From the NCBI GenBank assembly GCA_025041175.1, contig JAKCFJ010000004.1, positions 372,001 to 436,000 of the forward strand: 64,000 bases of DNA, given 5' to 3'. The notes under the pieces were generated by a model that worked only from the letters and a program-made list of their open reading frames with translations, searched no databases and was not told the DNA's origin. Positions 31,520 through 40,623 of the stretch are shown one piece after another. The translations under genes were made by a program, and so were the position numbers. Position 1 is the first letter of the stretch. Every line of letters begins with the position of its first letter. This DNA is from Halobacteriales archaeon YIM A00010. GTDB taxonomy: Archaea; Halobacteriota; Halobacteria; Halobacteriales; Haloarculaceae.

Positions 31520-31620
31520 TGTGGTTACTCACCGCTTCTCGAAATAGAAACGCATAGACAGACGGTTGCAAAACAGTATTCAATGTCGCTTGGACAGATT
31601 GGAGATGTGGTGGTCGATAT

Positions 31621-32256
31621 ATGAATCACCGAGAAGGGACTGAATGGCGAATCAGGACAGCGGCGGTCCGTGCTTTGGCCAAACACGGGTATGCGAACCT
31701 CTCGATTAAACGGATCGGAGAGGAACTAGGCCAGAGCTCATCCCTTCTATATCACTACTTTGACGATAAAGACGACCTGTTGTTATCAACTCTCGACCTG
31801 ATTGGAGAAGAATTTGTCGAACAACAAGACCATGATGAACCGTCCGATCCGAAGGCAGATCTAGCCGATCTAATCGATGCGTTCTTTGACCCATTATCAG
31901 TCGCCGAGAACAGTTCTACCAACGAAGGCGAGATAGAATTCAAAGTCGTTCTCGTACACGTCTATGCGGAGCTCTGGGCACAAGCAACCCGAGATGAGCG
32001 ATATCGAACGAAGATCACTGAACTGGAAAACCAGTTCGTTGATGAAATCACACAGTCACTAAAAAGAGGAATTGAAGAGAATCAGTTCCGCGAGGTGCCA
32101 CCGAAAAAGACTGCTGAACACATGTTCGCACTATTTTTGCACGGGCTACATACGAAGACAGCGGTTGACCGCGACGAAGCAGCCGAAATGACACGTACTA
32201 GTTTATATCGGCTTGCGGAGCGAGAACTTTCAGTCGATCTGCGAAATTTCAGGTAG
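31621..32256 (+). CDS. TetR-family regulator
   Basis: 211 residues. The N-terminal HTH is IRTAAVRALAKHGYANLSIK then RIGEELGQSSSLLYHYFDDK, with the TetR YHYF(D/K)DKDDLL motif. The C-terminal helical domain (ALFLHGLHTKTAVDRDEAAE) binds ligand and dimerises. It lies between the P450 and SDR genes, both preceded by ATTGA-N4-TCAAT, so it most likely represses both and is released by the pathway substrate (inference). Confidence 0.9.
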   Translation: MNHREGTEWRIRTAAVRALAKHGYANLSIKRIGEELGQSSSLLYHYFDDKDDLLLSTLDLIGEEFVEQQDHDEPSDPKADLADLIDAFFDPLSVAENSSTNEGEIEFKVVLVHVYAELWAQATRDERYRTKITELENQFVDEITQSLKRGIEENQFREVPPKKTAEHMFALFLHGLHTKTAVDRDEAAEMTRTSLYRLAERELSVDLRNFR

Positions 32257-32349
32257 TGGATCGGAATGTTTCTATTAAATGATATGATTCTATAGAAAGG
32301 AGCTGATACTTGGTTCACAGCTGAGCTCGGTCAATAGCGAAGTTTATTT

Positions 32350-32365
32350 GATTGAGTGATCAATC
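32350..32365. promoter_or_regulatory. perfect inverted repeat, candidate TetR operator of the SDR gene
   Basis: GATTGA-GTGA-TCAATC, 6-bp perfect arms, ending 11 bp before the SDR ATG. It shares ATTGA-N4-TCAAT and the same 4-bp spacer with 30289-30306. Confidence 0.6.
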
Positions 32366-32376
32366 TATTCGTTGCT

Positions 32377-33146
32377 ATGCAAGGGATTAGCGACAAAACC
32401 GCAGTCGTAACAGGAGCCGGATCTGGTATCGGACGAGCATCGGCCCAGCGTTTCGCTGCAGAAGGAGCAAACGTAGTCATTGCGGATGTAGTAGCAGATA
32501 CCGGTCAGGAGACAGTCGATCTCATCGAGGATGCTGGAGGCGATGCGGTTTTCGTTGAAGTGGACGTTAGCGATCCGGACTCGGTAGAAAAGATGGTTGA
32601 CACCGCTGTCGAAACCTATGGGAGTCTCGATTTTGCCCCCAACAATGCCGGGATAATGACCGGATTCGCGCAGGTGACTGATATTGAGGACGACCAGTGG
32701 GATCGATTGCTCGACATCAATCTCAAAGGGATTTGGAACTGCATGAATGCCGAACTACCGGTGATGGCAGAGGAAGGTGGCGCAGCCATCGTTAACACTG
32801 CCTCAGAGGCAGGACTCGTCGGAAGGGGCGGCCTTGCAAGCTATTCAGCAAGCACGGGGTTGTCGGACTCACGAAGACAGTTGCCCTTGAGTACGCTAGC
32901 CGCGGCGTGCGTGTCAATGCCATTGCACCCGGTCCTACAGCGACCAACATTCAGGCGAACTCCAATGGTGGGAGCGCTGACCCAACGGAACTTGAGTTCG
33001 ATACCTCGGCGATGGTCGATGTTCCGATGGATCGCGTAGCGACAGCTGACGAGATGGCTGGTGTAGTCGCATTCCTCTGTTCTGATGACGCGTCATATAT
33101 CACTGGCCACACTTTCCCAGTCGACGGTGGTCAGGCTGCCGATTGA
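32377..33146 (+). pseudogene. short-chain dehydrogenase/reductase with a 4-bp deletion at the active site
   Basis: Frame 1 reads MQGISDKTAVVTGAGSGIGR (TGxxxGIG cofactor motif), NNAGIMTG and the catalytic-Ser region IVNTASEAGLVGRGG, then ASYSAS. Frame 2 continues GVVGLTKTVALEYASRGVRV then NAIAPGPTATNIQAN to DGGQAAD. The expected YSASKHGVVG needs GCAAGCAAGCACGGGG; the window has GCAAGCACGGGG, i.e. one AAGC unit lost, removing the YxxxK Lys and shifting frame. About 252 residues if restored. Paired with the P450 as a probable oxidative pathway. Confidence 0.85.
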
Positions 33147-33380
33147 TCAAAAGGAAATCGAGTCGACTCAGTTCCTCACAAACCTCGCCAGTTGACTGTT
33201 TCTGAAACGTGAATTTAGTGGAGAGATTGGTACCGAGTAACTGCTGTGGATGGCGGTTCGGCACCGAGAGCATCAAACCAGTCGCAGTCGGTGGCGGAAC
33301 GCCGCCGCGACAGTCTTGCTACTCGCCGAGCGGGAGTCCCGGTCTGTGGATTGACGTGCTCGGCTTCTACCGAAGATTTC

Positions 33381-33600
33381 GAGAGCTACATCCACACGGT
33401 CGTCGTCGGCTTCGGCCCCGAGATACCACTGCCGACGGGCAGGGTCGTTGTCGATTTTTGACAATCCTTGCCGAGAGAGGTTCGGGAGATCGCGTGCAAC
33501 CGCTCGGAGGGATTCGCCATCACTGACGCGCTCTAACGCGCGGCGCACTTCGAGATAGCCGACCTCACCGAGTTCGTTGAGGACCTCCGCAAGAAAGGCG
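33381..33600 (-). pseudogene. C-terminal helix-turn-helix fragment, recombinase-like
   Basis: The minus frame reads EVRRALERVSDGESLRAVAR then DLPNLSRQGLSKIDNDPARR and QWYLGAEADDD. It looks like the DNA-binding tail of a haloarchaeal resolvase-type protein. Beyond 33381 the frame loses character. It overlaps the opposite-strand recombinase remnant at its edge, so two fragments have been joined. Confidence 0.4.
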
Positions 33601-34106
33601 TCGATATCGATCTCGTGAACCAACCCATCGGAACGGTCGGCGAAGACGATTGAATGGCCGAAATGATTCTCAATATGATGATGGTGTTTGCTGATGCCGA
33701 GCGGAAGATGATCCGCTCGCGCGTGCAAGAGGGCATCGATGCCGCGATTGCCGATAGCAAGCGCGTTGGACGACCACCGTTCGGCTATACGGTCGAGGAC
33801 GGGTTTCTCCAGCAAATCCCCTCGGAGTACGTTCGCGCGCAGAGCTCCATCCGTGAAGTTCGCAAAGGCCGCGAAAAGCACGCCACCGCAGCATTCTTGG
33901 AGATTCCCGACTCCGCAGTTCAGAGTATTCTCGCACGGGCCGAGGCGAACTACGACATTTCATTCGACAACGACCAGTGGCAACTCGAACGTGCGAAGGT
34001 TGACGCCGGTGAGAAGGAACTCCCGCCGCTTGACGCTCGAAGCGAACAGCAGCCTCCATCTGCGAGGATACCGACGGAGGGATCCGCAGTATCAGAGGTC
34101 GGCTAG
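33537..34106 (+). pseudogene. serine recombinase remnant with an in-frame stop
   Basis: The frame reads LTEFVEDLRKKGVDIDLVNQ, PIGTVGEDD, TGA (33651-33653), then MAEMILNMMMVFADAERKMI, RSRVQEGIDAAIADSKRVGR and PPFGYTVEDG. This is the middle and C-terminal half of a resolvase; TGG-to-TGA (Trp to stop) would explain the interruption. The catalytic N-terminus is gone. A restart at the ATG 33654 would give only the C-terminal 150 residues. It ends at the MITE-like element at 34098. Confidence 0.7.
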
Positions 34107-34196
34107 GTCGATTCATCATGCACGACAACTACCGAAATCTATCTCAATAGTCTAATTTTCTCGGATGATTGTGCATGACGAATCTACTCAGCCGAT
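34098..34196. mobile_element. MITE-like element with both ends, about 99 bp
   Basis: Left GTCGGCTAGGTCGATTCATC then ATGCACGACAACTACCGAAAT. The right end in reverse is ATCGGCTGAGTAGATTCGTC then ATGCACAATCATCCGAGAAAAT. The two arms match over most of about 40 bp. No coding. Termini like those beside the transposases at 35500 and 46384, so it may be mobilised by them. Confidence 0.6.
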
Positions 34197-34229
34197 TTCT
34201 GACTCACCAGAGGAGACGGACAGTCGTAG

Positions 34230-34463
34230 AGCACAAGAGGGCAGCCCAATCAGAATCATAACGACGACCGCATCCCGTACTCGGAGACGATCGCTATCGA
34301 TGCCAACACGATTATGTCGGCGACGGTAATGCCAGGATCACGCGTGAAACGTCCCCTCACGATCGAGGACGAACTCTATTCACTTGCGACTTATCGCTCA
34401 GTGCTTAGAGACGAATCCAGGCTCTCTGACACACTGCTCATACTGCCGGACAGAGGTGAATGA
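34230..34463 (+). pseudogene. possible PIN-like domain remnant
   Basis: A frame without a start reads IPYSETIAIDANTIMSATVM then GSRVKRPLTIEDELYSLATY and RSVLRDESRLSD. AIDANTIMSA recalls the first Asp motif of PIN domains (IDANVI.SA). Nothing after 34463 continues it. 34464-34662 is AT-rich and without a gene. Confidence 0.3.
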
Positions 34464-34662
34464 ATATCAAATATTGGTAAACCACCAGACAATAGATGAA
34501 TATTCCGTCTTGATCCGTACGTAGCTCTGTCCGATAGTATCAAGACGCTGTTTACGGCTATCGACATCCTCTCAGAAGAGCGCACAAATCGGTATCGAGC
34601 GATAAGGTGATACCGGAATGTACTTTTATCTTCCAACCATACATTTTACATATTGAGAATAA

Positions 34663-34821
34663 ATGAGTAAGAGGCCAATTGATAAAAAGATGATTGAGAC
34701 AGCTGCTCTTACAAAACGGTACGGAAACACTCTTGCAGTCGATAATCTTGATCTTTTCATCCCAGCGGGTGAGATCTACGGGCTTCTTGGTCCGAACGGT
34801 GCAGGGACATTCGTGGCGTGA
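34663..34821 (+). pseudogene. ABC-transporter ATPase, N-terminal fragment ending in Walker A
   Basis: [40 protein letters not shown] and LLGPNGAG, then TFVA and a stop. The Walker A GxxGxGK(S/T) is cut right after GPNGAG. The DNA continues into the tail of an ABC-2 permease, so a single internal deletion removed the rest of the ATPase and most of the permease. Confidence 0.75.
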
Positions 34822-35285
34822 TGCTTCCAGGTCTCTTGTATGGGCTTCCTCTCACGATCATAACAACAGCACTTGCGGGGCTCTTCAGTCCGTATCAATT
34901 GGATCGTGATATTGGCTTTGTTATAATAGGTGCTGTCCTGACTATCGCAACGGTTGTAAGTGCCCCAGCGATCGGGATCCACTTTCCCCATTTTGACGCA
35001 CTCACCATTGGACAGAGCCATGAGACTGTCCAGCCAAGTCTGATAGCTATTGGACTTTACTTGACATCTGTCTCTGTATTGGGGGGAATCGGGATTCTGG
35101 TGTTGCTTGTCTCTTCATCGATTCAAGACGTACTACTGATCCTTAGTGGTGGGAGCGTCGTACTGTCTTCTTATGGAATTCGAGTAGGCGGCCTCATTGG
35201 CCGGACCATTATTACTGTTGGATTCAGCTATCTTCTCTATCGGGATGCAGTCCATCGATTCGATAGCTATACGATCGAAGAATGA
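34806..35285 (+). pseudogene. ABC-2 type permease, C-terminal fragment
   Basis: The frame joined to the ATPase fragment reads [20 protein letters not shown], then several TM segments (LTIATVVSAPAIGIHFPHFD, LTSVSVLGGIGILVLLVSSS) and ends FDSYTIEE. A GTG at 34818 might start it, but it lacks the first permease helices. 35286-35499 contains a short frame TVVIPDKTYGTALTAPQDVI with no start. Confidence 0.6.
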
Positions 35286-35499
35286 ACGGACAGTGACCCA
35301 CAACGTTCGTTTGAGCCGCAGACCCAACGAAGGCACAGGTGGAAACCGGACCGATTAACTGCCCGTCAGCGGTACGGTCGTTATACCCGACAAAACCTAT
35401 GGCACAGCACTCACCGCCCCACAGGACGTAATCGAACGGGCGACACTGTTCTTCCGTCTGCTTGTCGGGTGACTCGTGGTGGTGGGTGAGACAGATGCC

Positions 35500-37506
35500 A
35501 TGGGGACGAACTCACATTCAGAGTCGGACGCGGATTCACCCGACACGGACGCACGTATCGACGCGAAATCACCCGCCGCGAACCAGTTGAACGACACGAC
35601 AGAGATGGTTGCAGCGGCTTTCGTCGCTAACGCTACCGATTATCACGGACAGACCCAGTTTTTCGAGGACGAACCCGACGGAGCAGACGACGCCCTCAAC
35701 GGATTCGTCGCGGATGTCTCTACCATCGTGCAGTCGCAGTGCGAACGCGCGACGGACTACGTCGACATCGAGATGCTGGTCTCTCGGCTCCCGATTGACC
35801 ACCTCACGTTCGCCGCCCACGATTCCTCCGCACCGTATTCGGGGCCGTATCCGATGGCGATACTGGTTCGGACGTTCATCATCGAAGAAATCAACGGCTG
35901 GGACGAGACCGCGCTCCACGACCACCTACGAGCAAACCCGTCGCTCCTCCGCAGGCTCGGGTTTGAGACGCTTCCGAACCAATCGACGTTCTGGCGCGCG
36001 TGGAACCACCGCTTCAGCGAGACCCTCCGCGACGCCGTACAGGAGTGTGCTGAGGCGATTGTGAAAGCCGCACGCGCCTGCGATGTCTCCGTACCCGAGC
36101 GAGTCAGCACCAGCGAGGCGAGCGAACCAAACTCCGTTGACTGTCCGGAACGCCAACTGCTCGCACAGAAAACCGACGAGGTGTGGCAACAGGCCAAACC
36201 GTTCGTCACCGATGCGTTCGCCCTTGACCGTGGTCAGAACTGGGAGATTCACGAGAACGCGTTCTGGGAGCAACACGCCTACATGGGAATGCGTGAGGAC
36301 ATGTACGCACGCAGCGGTCCAGCCTCGTTCTCGCTCGATACCACGCGCGAGCGCATCCCGACGGGTTCGACCCATCGCTACCAGATCGGCACGCTCTCGG
36401 TTGCCGACATCCGCTCGATGCTTCGCACTACGACGCGAATGATCATCGCTCGTGCTCGCCAAAACGGCGAACTCACCGGCAAGCTCTGGGCGGCCATCGA
36501 TGTGACCAAGGGCTTCCCGTTCACCGGTGACGTGGAGGACCACGAGGACGACATCCTCGGGTACAAGGACGGCAACGACTACTACCAGTGGGCAGTGCTC
36601 AAAATCGTCGGGATGGACGTGCCGCTCGTCCTCGACGCCATCCCGCGCGAACGAGGACAGTCGAAGGATGAGATCGTGGAGACATTGCTCGAACACACGA
36701 CCGAGATGGTGGACGATCTCGACCTCGTGATGATGGATCGGGAGTTCGATAGCGGTCCAGTGAAAGACACCTGCGAGGAGTACGGCGTTCACTTCCTGAA
36801 CCCGACGCGCATCTTCGACCGCAGCGACGAAGCCGAGACCATCGCGTGGATGTACCGCAACGGCAAACGCTTCCACGTCACCGAGGAAGAGACCGACGAC
36901 GGGACGCCCACACGCAAGCAGATCTACCTCCCACAGCGGTCGAACTCGGGCGATGACGAGGATGACGACAGCAGCCTCTCGGAAGTGTGGACAGAGATGT
37001 GCGGCGAGTGGGAGTTCGAGGACGTGGACGGTGATCCAAGCGAGCGGATGTCGTTTTCGCGGCTGCTCGCGGACATCCAGCGCGAGGAGAAAGTCGAAGA
37101 GCGCAAGCAGAAAGCGCAGGAAGAGGAGGTAGACACCAGCGAAACCGTCGTCTTCGAGACGAACCACCCGTATGTGACGGCGCGTGATGCCGACGATCAG
37201 CAGATGGATGGGAAGGGATTCGTCCACATGATCGAGCGGCTGCTCCGGTGGTATCGGCGTCGTTGGGGTATCGAGAACGGGTTTAAGAAGCAGAAGCACT
37301 TCATAGTGCGGACCACCTCGACCGAGAGCGACTATCGCTTTTTCAACTTCGCGTTCGCGTGCGTGCTGTATAACGTCTGGCGACTCGTCGATCTCCTCGT
37401 GAAGCTCGCCATCGATGGCGAGAACAGGTCGTATGAACCGCGCGTCGATGCGAACCAGTTCCTGACCGTGGCGAAGCAATTCTACGGTCTCGACCCACCC
37501 GACTGA
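35500..37506 (+). CDS. long DDE transposase, 668 aa
   Basis: Start MGTNSHSESDADSPDTDARI (a GTG 24 nt upstream is possible). HTH-like LRANPSLLRRLGFETLPNQS precedes the core: KLWAAIDVTKGFPFTGDVED (first Asp), LDLVMMDREFDSGPVKDTCE (second Asp, DREF), and RRRWGIENGFKKQKHFIVRT (Glu of the W.IE motif), then FACVLYNVWRLVDLLVKLAI. An acidic insertion (about 470-560) lies between the last two. It is closely related, residue by residue, to the 46384 protein. Right end of the element near 37689. Confidence 0.88.
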   Translation: MGTNSHSESDADSPDTDARIDAKSPAANQLNDTTEMVAAAFVANATDYHGQTQFFEDEPDGADDALNGFVADVSTIVQSQCERATDYVDIEMLVSRLPIDHLTFAAHDSSAPYSGPYPMAILVRTFIIEEINGWDETALHDHLRANPSLLRRLGFETLPNQSTFWRAWNHRFSETLRDAVQECAEAIVKAARACDVSVPERVSTSEASEPNSVDCPERQLLAQKTDEVWQQAKPFVTDAFALDRGQNWEIHENAFWEQHAYMGMREDMYARSGPASFSLDTTRERIPTGSTHRYQIGTLSVADIRSMLRTTTRMIIARARQNGELTGKLWAAIDVTKGFPFTGDVEDHEDDILGYKDGNDYYQWAVLKIVGMDVPLVLDAIPRERGQSKDEIVETLLEHTTEMVDDLDLVMMDREFDSGPVKDTCEEYGVHFLNPTRIFDRSDEAETIAWMYRNGKRFHVTEEETDDGTPTRKQIYLPQRSNSGDDEDDDSSLSEVWTEMCGEWEFEDVDGDPSERMSFSRLLADIQREEKVEERKQKAQEEEVDTSETVVFETNHPYVTARDADDQQMDGKGFVHMIERLLRWYRRRWGIENGFKKQKHFIVRTTSTESDYRFFNFAFACVLYNVWRLVDLLVKLAIDGENRSYEPRVDANQFLTVAKQFYGLDPPD

Positions 37507-37654
37507 TGCCGACCTTTCCCGTGTTCGCCCGATTCGTGAGCGGCGGCGCTGTTTCACGCCACTTTATTTCGCATTGTTCTGGTCTGATTCTCATATGATG
37601 GAGTGATGGTGAGCACCGTTCATTTACTACACGCAAGAGTACGTTAGAATGAAT

Positions 37655-37689
37655 GGCCAGTCTAAGCATGACAAATCTAGCTAGCCGAC
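37655..37689 (-). repeat. right-end terminus of the 35500 transposase element
   Basis: Read on the minus strand: GTCGGCTAGCTAGATTTGTC then ATGCTTAGAC. It matches the family termini at 30170, 34098 and 48590-48618. I could not place the corresponding left end. Confidence 0.45.
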
Positions 37690-37768
37690 ATCAGATTCCA
37701 AGAACTGCTCATACTTTGAATAGGCACTACCGTGCCACTGCCACTATAGTTCAGTTATTCTATGTTTT

Positions 37769-37859
37769 TCTTCATCACATCCATTCATGAATAGTGTTCA
37801 TTAACGATGTTCACTACTGGTGTTCATCAATGAGTGTAGCTATTAGTGTTCATTGATTG
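37769..37859 (+). repeat. 13-bp-spaced iteron-like array upstream of parA
   Basis: TCTTCA 37769, CATTCA 37782, TGTTCA 37795, TGTTCA 37808, TGTTCA 37821, a degenerate unit at 37834, TGTTCA 37847: seven units at an exact 13-bp step, consensus TGTTCATnA. It ends about 45 bp before parA. Such arrays act as partition centromeres or as the autoregulatory site of parA operons; 13 bp is just over one helical turn. Confidence 0.65.
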
Positions 37860-37904
37860 GTGTAATGGGTAACATTGATGAATGAATAGGATGTAAATAC
37901 ATGC

Positions 37905-38786
37905 ATGCTGGCGTACACCACGTATTCGGAGGCCGGTGGCGTTGGAAAAACCACGACAGCTGCAAACTTAGCAGCCGCACATGCTCGTGCTGGATTAGAC
38001 GTGTTAGTCGTTCCATTAGATCCACAAGACGGCGACCTCTCACGATTGTTTGGGGTTGACGCTGATCGGACAGAGTCTGTGGATAACCTTGTTCGGCATA
38101 TGATTCAGCGCCCGAAAGGTGAGTTCGACGATCTCATCAAGACCGTTGAAGGGATTGATATTGTTCCTGAGCACAACATGCTGAGCGATCTCGCAGATTA
38201 TCTGCGACGGGAGAAAGAACAGGCAGAGGCAATGGGTGAGGCGTTCGGAATGCATGCACAATTGCTTCGCACGTTACGAGAAGCAGGTGCTCAGGATCGC
38301 TATGATGTGTTGATCTGTGACCCACCAGCAACCGAAAGTCCTCATCTCTACAACGCAATCAATGCAACCCGATCACTGGTTCTCCCCATCGAGCCGAGCG
38401 AGAAAGGCAACGCAGCGGTGCAGGGATTGGAGTCGTTGGTCGCTGGGCTACAAGAGAGTCTCAATATCGACATCGGGGTACTGGCAGCGCTCCCGATGGG
38501 ATATAAGGACACGAATGATCAACGCGCCATTCTCGATGAAATTCCGTATTCAACGCCTGAGATTGTCGGTGAGCGTTCATCGCTATTCGAAGGCTGCTGG
38601 AAAGAGCAGTGTTCGGCGTTCGAATACGTCCATACCCATCGTGATCGGCAGCGTGACTACGAACTTGATACGCTCGCGCAATTCGACCGCTTGGCTCGGC
38701 AGCTTGAGCAAGAGGTCGGCATCGAAGCGCCGAACCCCCCAGAACCCGGCGACATTGAGCACGATCCTAACGTGATCGCCCAATGA
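37905..38786 (+). CDS. parA: ParA-family partition ATPase
   Basis: 293 residues from MLAYTTYSEAGGVGKTTTAA: a deviant Walker A (KGGVGKT-like, here EAGGVGKTTTA). VVPLDPQDGDLSRLFGVDAD is the A-prime/Walker B segment and YDVLICDPPATESPHLYNAI the second Walker B. The signature Lys of deviant Walker A proteins is replaced by Glu-Ala, an unusual point. It segregates the replicon with the downstream protein and the repeat array. An in-frame alternative start is not evident. Confidence 0.88.
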   Translation: MLAYTTYSEAGGVGKTTTAANLAAAHARAGLDVLVVPLDPQDGDLSRLFGVDADRTESVDNLVRHMIQRPKGEFDDLIKTVEGIDIVPEHNMLSDLADYLRREKEQAEAMGEAFGMHAQLLRTLREAGAQDRYDVLICDPPATESPHLYNAINATRSLVLPIEPSEKGNAAVQGLESLVAGLQESLNIDIGVLAALPMGYKDTNDQRAILDEIPYSTPEIVGERSSLFEGCWKEQCSAFEYVHTHRDRQRDYELDTLAQFDRLARQLEQEVGIEAPNPPEPGDIEHDPNVIAQ

Positions 38787-39181
38787 CGGGAATGAAGGAA
38801 GGAGCCGGTGAGGACCCGTTCGCAGATCCAGATCCAGAGACGGATTCGGACCCAGAGACAGATTCAGACGACACCGCCCGCGAATCAAACACTGCCACCG
38901 AGACGAACACCATGACTGAAACAACATCCGCCCAACCGAGCGAGATTCCGATGATCCTTCGACGCGACAGCGTGCAGGATGGACGCAATCGCGTGCCGCT
39001 CTTCCTGCAGCCAGACACGAAACGAGACGAACGCGATGCACTCCACGAGCTCGAAGACCGATTTGATGACGACGTTTCGCTAACAGATCTCCGCGAGGCG
39101 CTACTTCTCGTGGGGCTCGCCGATATCGATTCCGTGGAAGAAACGCTCCGCGAGTGGGGATACGGGATTACGTTCGAATAA
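38783..39181 (+). CDS. probable partition partner of ParA, 132 aa
   Basis: ATGA overlap with parA. The N-terminus is a very acidic Asp/Glu/Thr repeat (DPDPETDSDPETDSD). The C-terminal half is ordered: SEIPMILRRDSVQDGRNRVP, LFLQPDTKRDERDALHELED and LTDLREALLLVGLADIDSVE. Small acidic partners of this kind follow parA on haloarchaeal plasmids. DNA binding is not obvious; assignment rests on position and general resemblance. Confidence 0.65.
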   Translation: MTGMKEGAGEDPFADPDPETDSDPETDSDDTARESNTATETNTMTETTSAQPSEIPMILRRDSVQDGRNRVPLFLQPDTKRDERDALHELEDRFDDDVSLTDLREALLLVGLADIDSVEETLREWGYGITFE

Positions 39182-39623
39182 GTTCTTCTAGAACGCGGTG
39201 TCTTCGAGCAAAGGGAACGACGTGTTCGCTGTGCGAAGCCTCGGATTCGATCGTTGCTCATCATATTGATGGTGACCGGTCGAACAACTCTCTCGATAAC
39301 CTGATTCCTATCTGCCGGAGCTGCTACGGATCAATACATAGTGGGAGTGAGGGATTTGAGGAGTGGTATTTGAAACTTGCTGAACATGCTCGCCGCCCAC
39401 GTCGTGATGATACAACCCACATCCGAAAGCAGGTCGCTATGTACCTGCCAGCGGATCAGCGTAGTGCTCTCGTAGAATTCTACGATGAACTTGATACTCG
39501 TCCAAGCTCGCGGGGGATGGCGAGCTGGAAAAGAATTAGGAATTCTATGAAGAACTTGTTAAGTTTACATTGGACCGCAAAGAAGAGTTTGCCAAGACGC
39601 TCGGGATAGAGATTGACAAGTAA
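39182..39623 (+). pseudogene. HNH endonuclease remnant, frameshifted
   Basis: RAKGTTCSLCEASDSIVAHH then IDGDRSNNSLDNLIPICRSC is an HNH domain (CxxC, HH, N, CxxC). Further on DDTTHIRKQVAMYLPADQRS keeps the frame, then it shifts: another frame reads GELEKN, stop, EFYEELVKFTLDRKEEFAKT and LGIEIDK. The N-terminus overlaps the end of the previous gene and is not natural. Dead. Confidence 0.6.
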
Positions 39624-39706
39624 TCGAGCGGAAGCCACGAACGATTACAATCAGAAGAGTGGGTGTCTCCGAAGGTATTTTGCTATTGCACCTCTGATGT
39701 ATTTCT

Positions 39707-39970
39707 ATGGCAGTATCGTCTCGGGATCACTCGTCGGAGGGAGTCGCATTCACCCACGAGGGCGATCTCATCACAGCGATCGACATCGAGACAGGGCTTG
39801 CAGCCAGTGGATCCTCGAAAGCCAAGGCTCTCTCGTCGCTCGCTGATGTGCTTGTCTTGCACGAGGGGGGTGGAGAGCCGATCGACGATGAGGACGCCTT
39901 TCTTCAGGAGCTCGGGATCGATTCGGACGAGCTTGAGGAAGATACGTCGCCGCCGTCCTGGATGGTCTGA
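39707..39970 (+). CDS. hicB: HicB-family antitoxin
   Basis: 87 residues. GVAFTHEGDLITAIDIETGL then AASGSSKAKALSSLADVLVL and HEGGGEPIDDEDAFLQELGI is the partial RNase-H-like HicB fold in its haloarchaeal form (EGDL(I/V)TA.D.ETG..(A/S)(S/Q)G.(S/T)..EAL..L.(E/D).L..H). It lies 6 bp before hicA, the common archaeal order antitoxin then toxin. Confidence 0.82.
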   Translation: MAVSSRDHSSEGVAFTHEGDLITAIDIETGLAASGSSKAKALSSLADVLVLHEGGGEPIDDEDAFLQELGIDSDELEEDTSPPSWMV

Positions 39971-39976
39971 GTCGGA

Positions 39977-40228
39977 ATGGCGTATGCGAATTTTTCTGGG
40001 AGAGAAATCATCAAAGCCCTTCGGACACAGGGATTCCACCCAATCAGACGGAAAGGGAGTCACGTTACGTTGCGCTACGAACATCCCGAGACTGGTGAGG
40101 TGCGGAACGTCCAGGTGCCGGTGAGCGGTGCAGACGAAATCTCCCAAGATACCTACCGCTCGATCGCCACTCAATGTGGAGCCCAGGACTTCGAGAAGTG
40201 GTGTACCTGGATCAAGAAGCACTGCTGA
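39977..40228 (+). CDS. hicA: HicA-family mRNA interferase toxin
   Basis: 83 residues. MAYANFSGREIIKALRTQGF then HPIRRKGSHVTLRYEHPETG is the HicA double-stranded-RNA-binding-like fold with the catalytic His in KGSHVTLRY. VQVPVSGADEISQDTYRSIA completes the fold. It cleaves mRNA when free of HicB. Confidence 0.85.
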   Translation: MAYANFSGREIIKALRTQGFHPIRRKGSHVTLRYEHPETGEVRNVQVPVSGADEISQDTYRSIATQCGAQDFEKWCTWIKKHC

Positions 40229-40623
40229 CTGTGGTGTATCTCTCACTTAGTTCGACGAAAGTGTAGGGTGACGCAGCGCGCGCTCGGCGTTCGATAGTGA
40301 CGACGAAATCGGGGTTGAGAGACAGCCAGAAACGGCTGTTTTGCGGTGTTTCAACAGGCTTCCCCTGAGGGGCTGAGACAGCCCGCTGAAGCGATTCTTT
40401 TCTTCCAGTCATGGGACGCTGGCAAAGAAATGGATGCTATGAGAGCGAAATCTGGGTGATTCGGCGTTCCACGGTGATCCGGCCGCTCGCTCGCCGGTCA
40501 GTATTGGTCACTCACACAACCGAGCGATATCCTCGACGATAGCAGTCGGTCAACTGACTGCTTCTGTATCGATTGCCCGATCCACAAGGGATATCCAACG
40601 AAATATCTTATTCTCAGAGAGGA

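Noticed and set aside
35926-37557. long minus-strand open frame (543 aa)
   Set aside because: It is exactly antisense to the 35500 transposase and has no domain; high-GC DNA keeps the opposite frame open.
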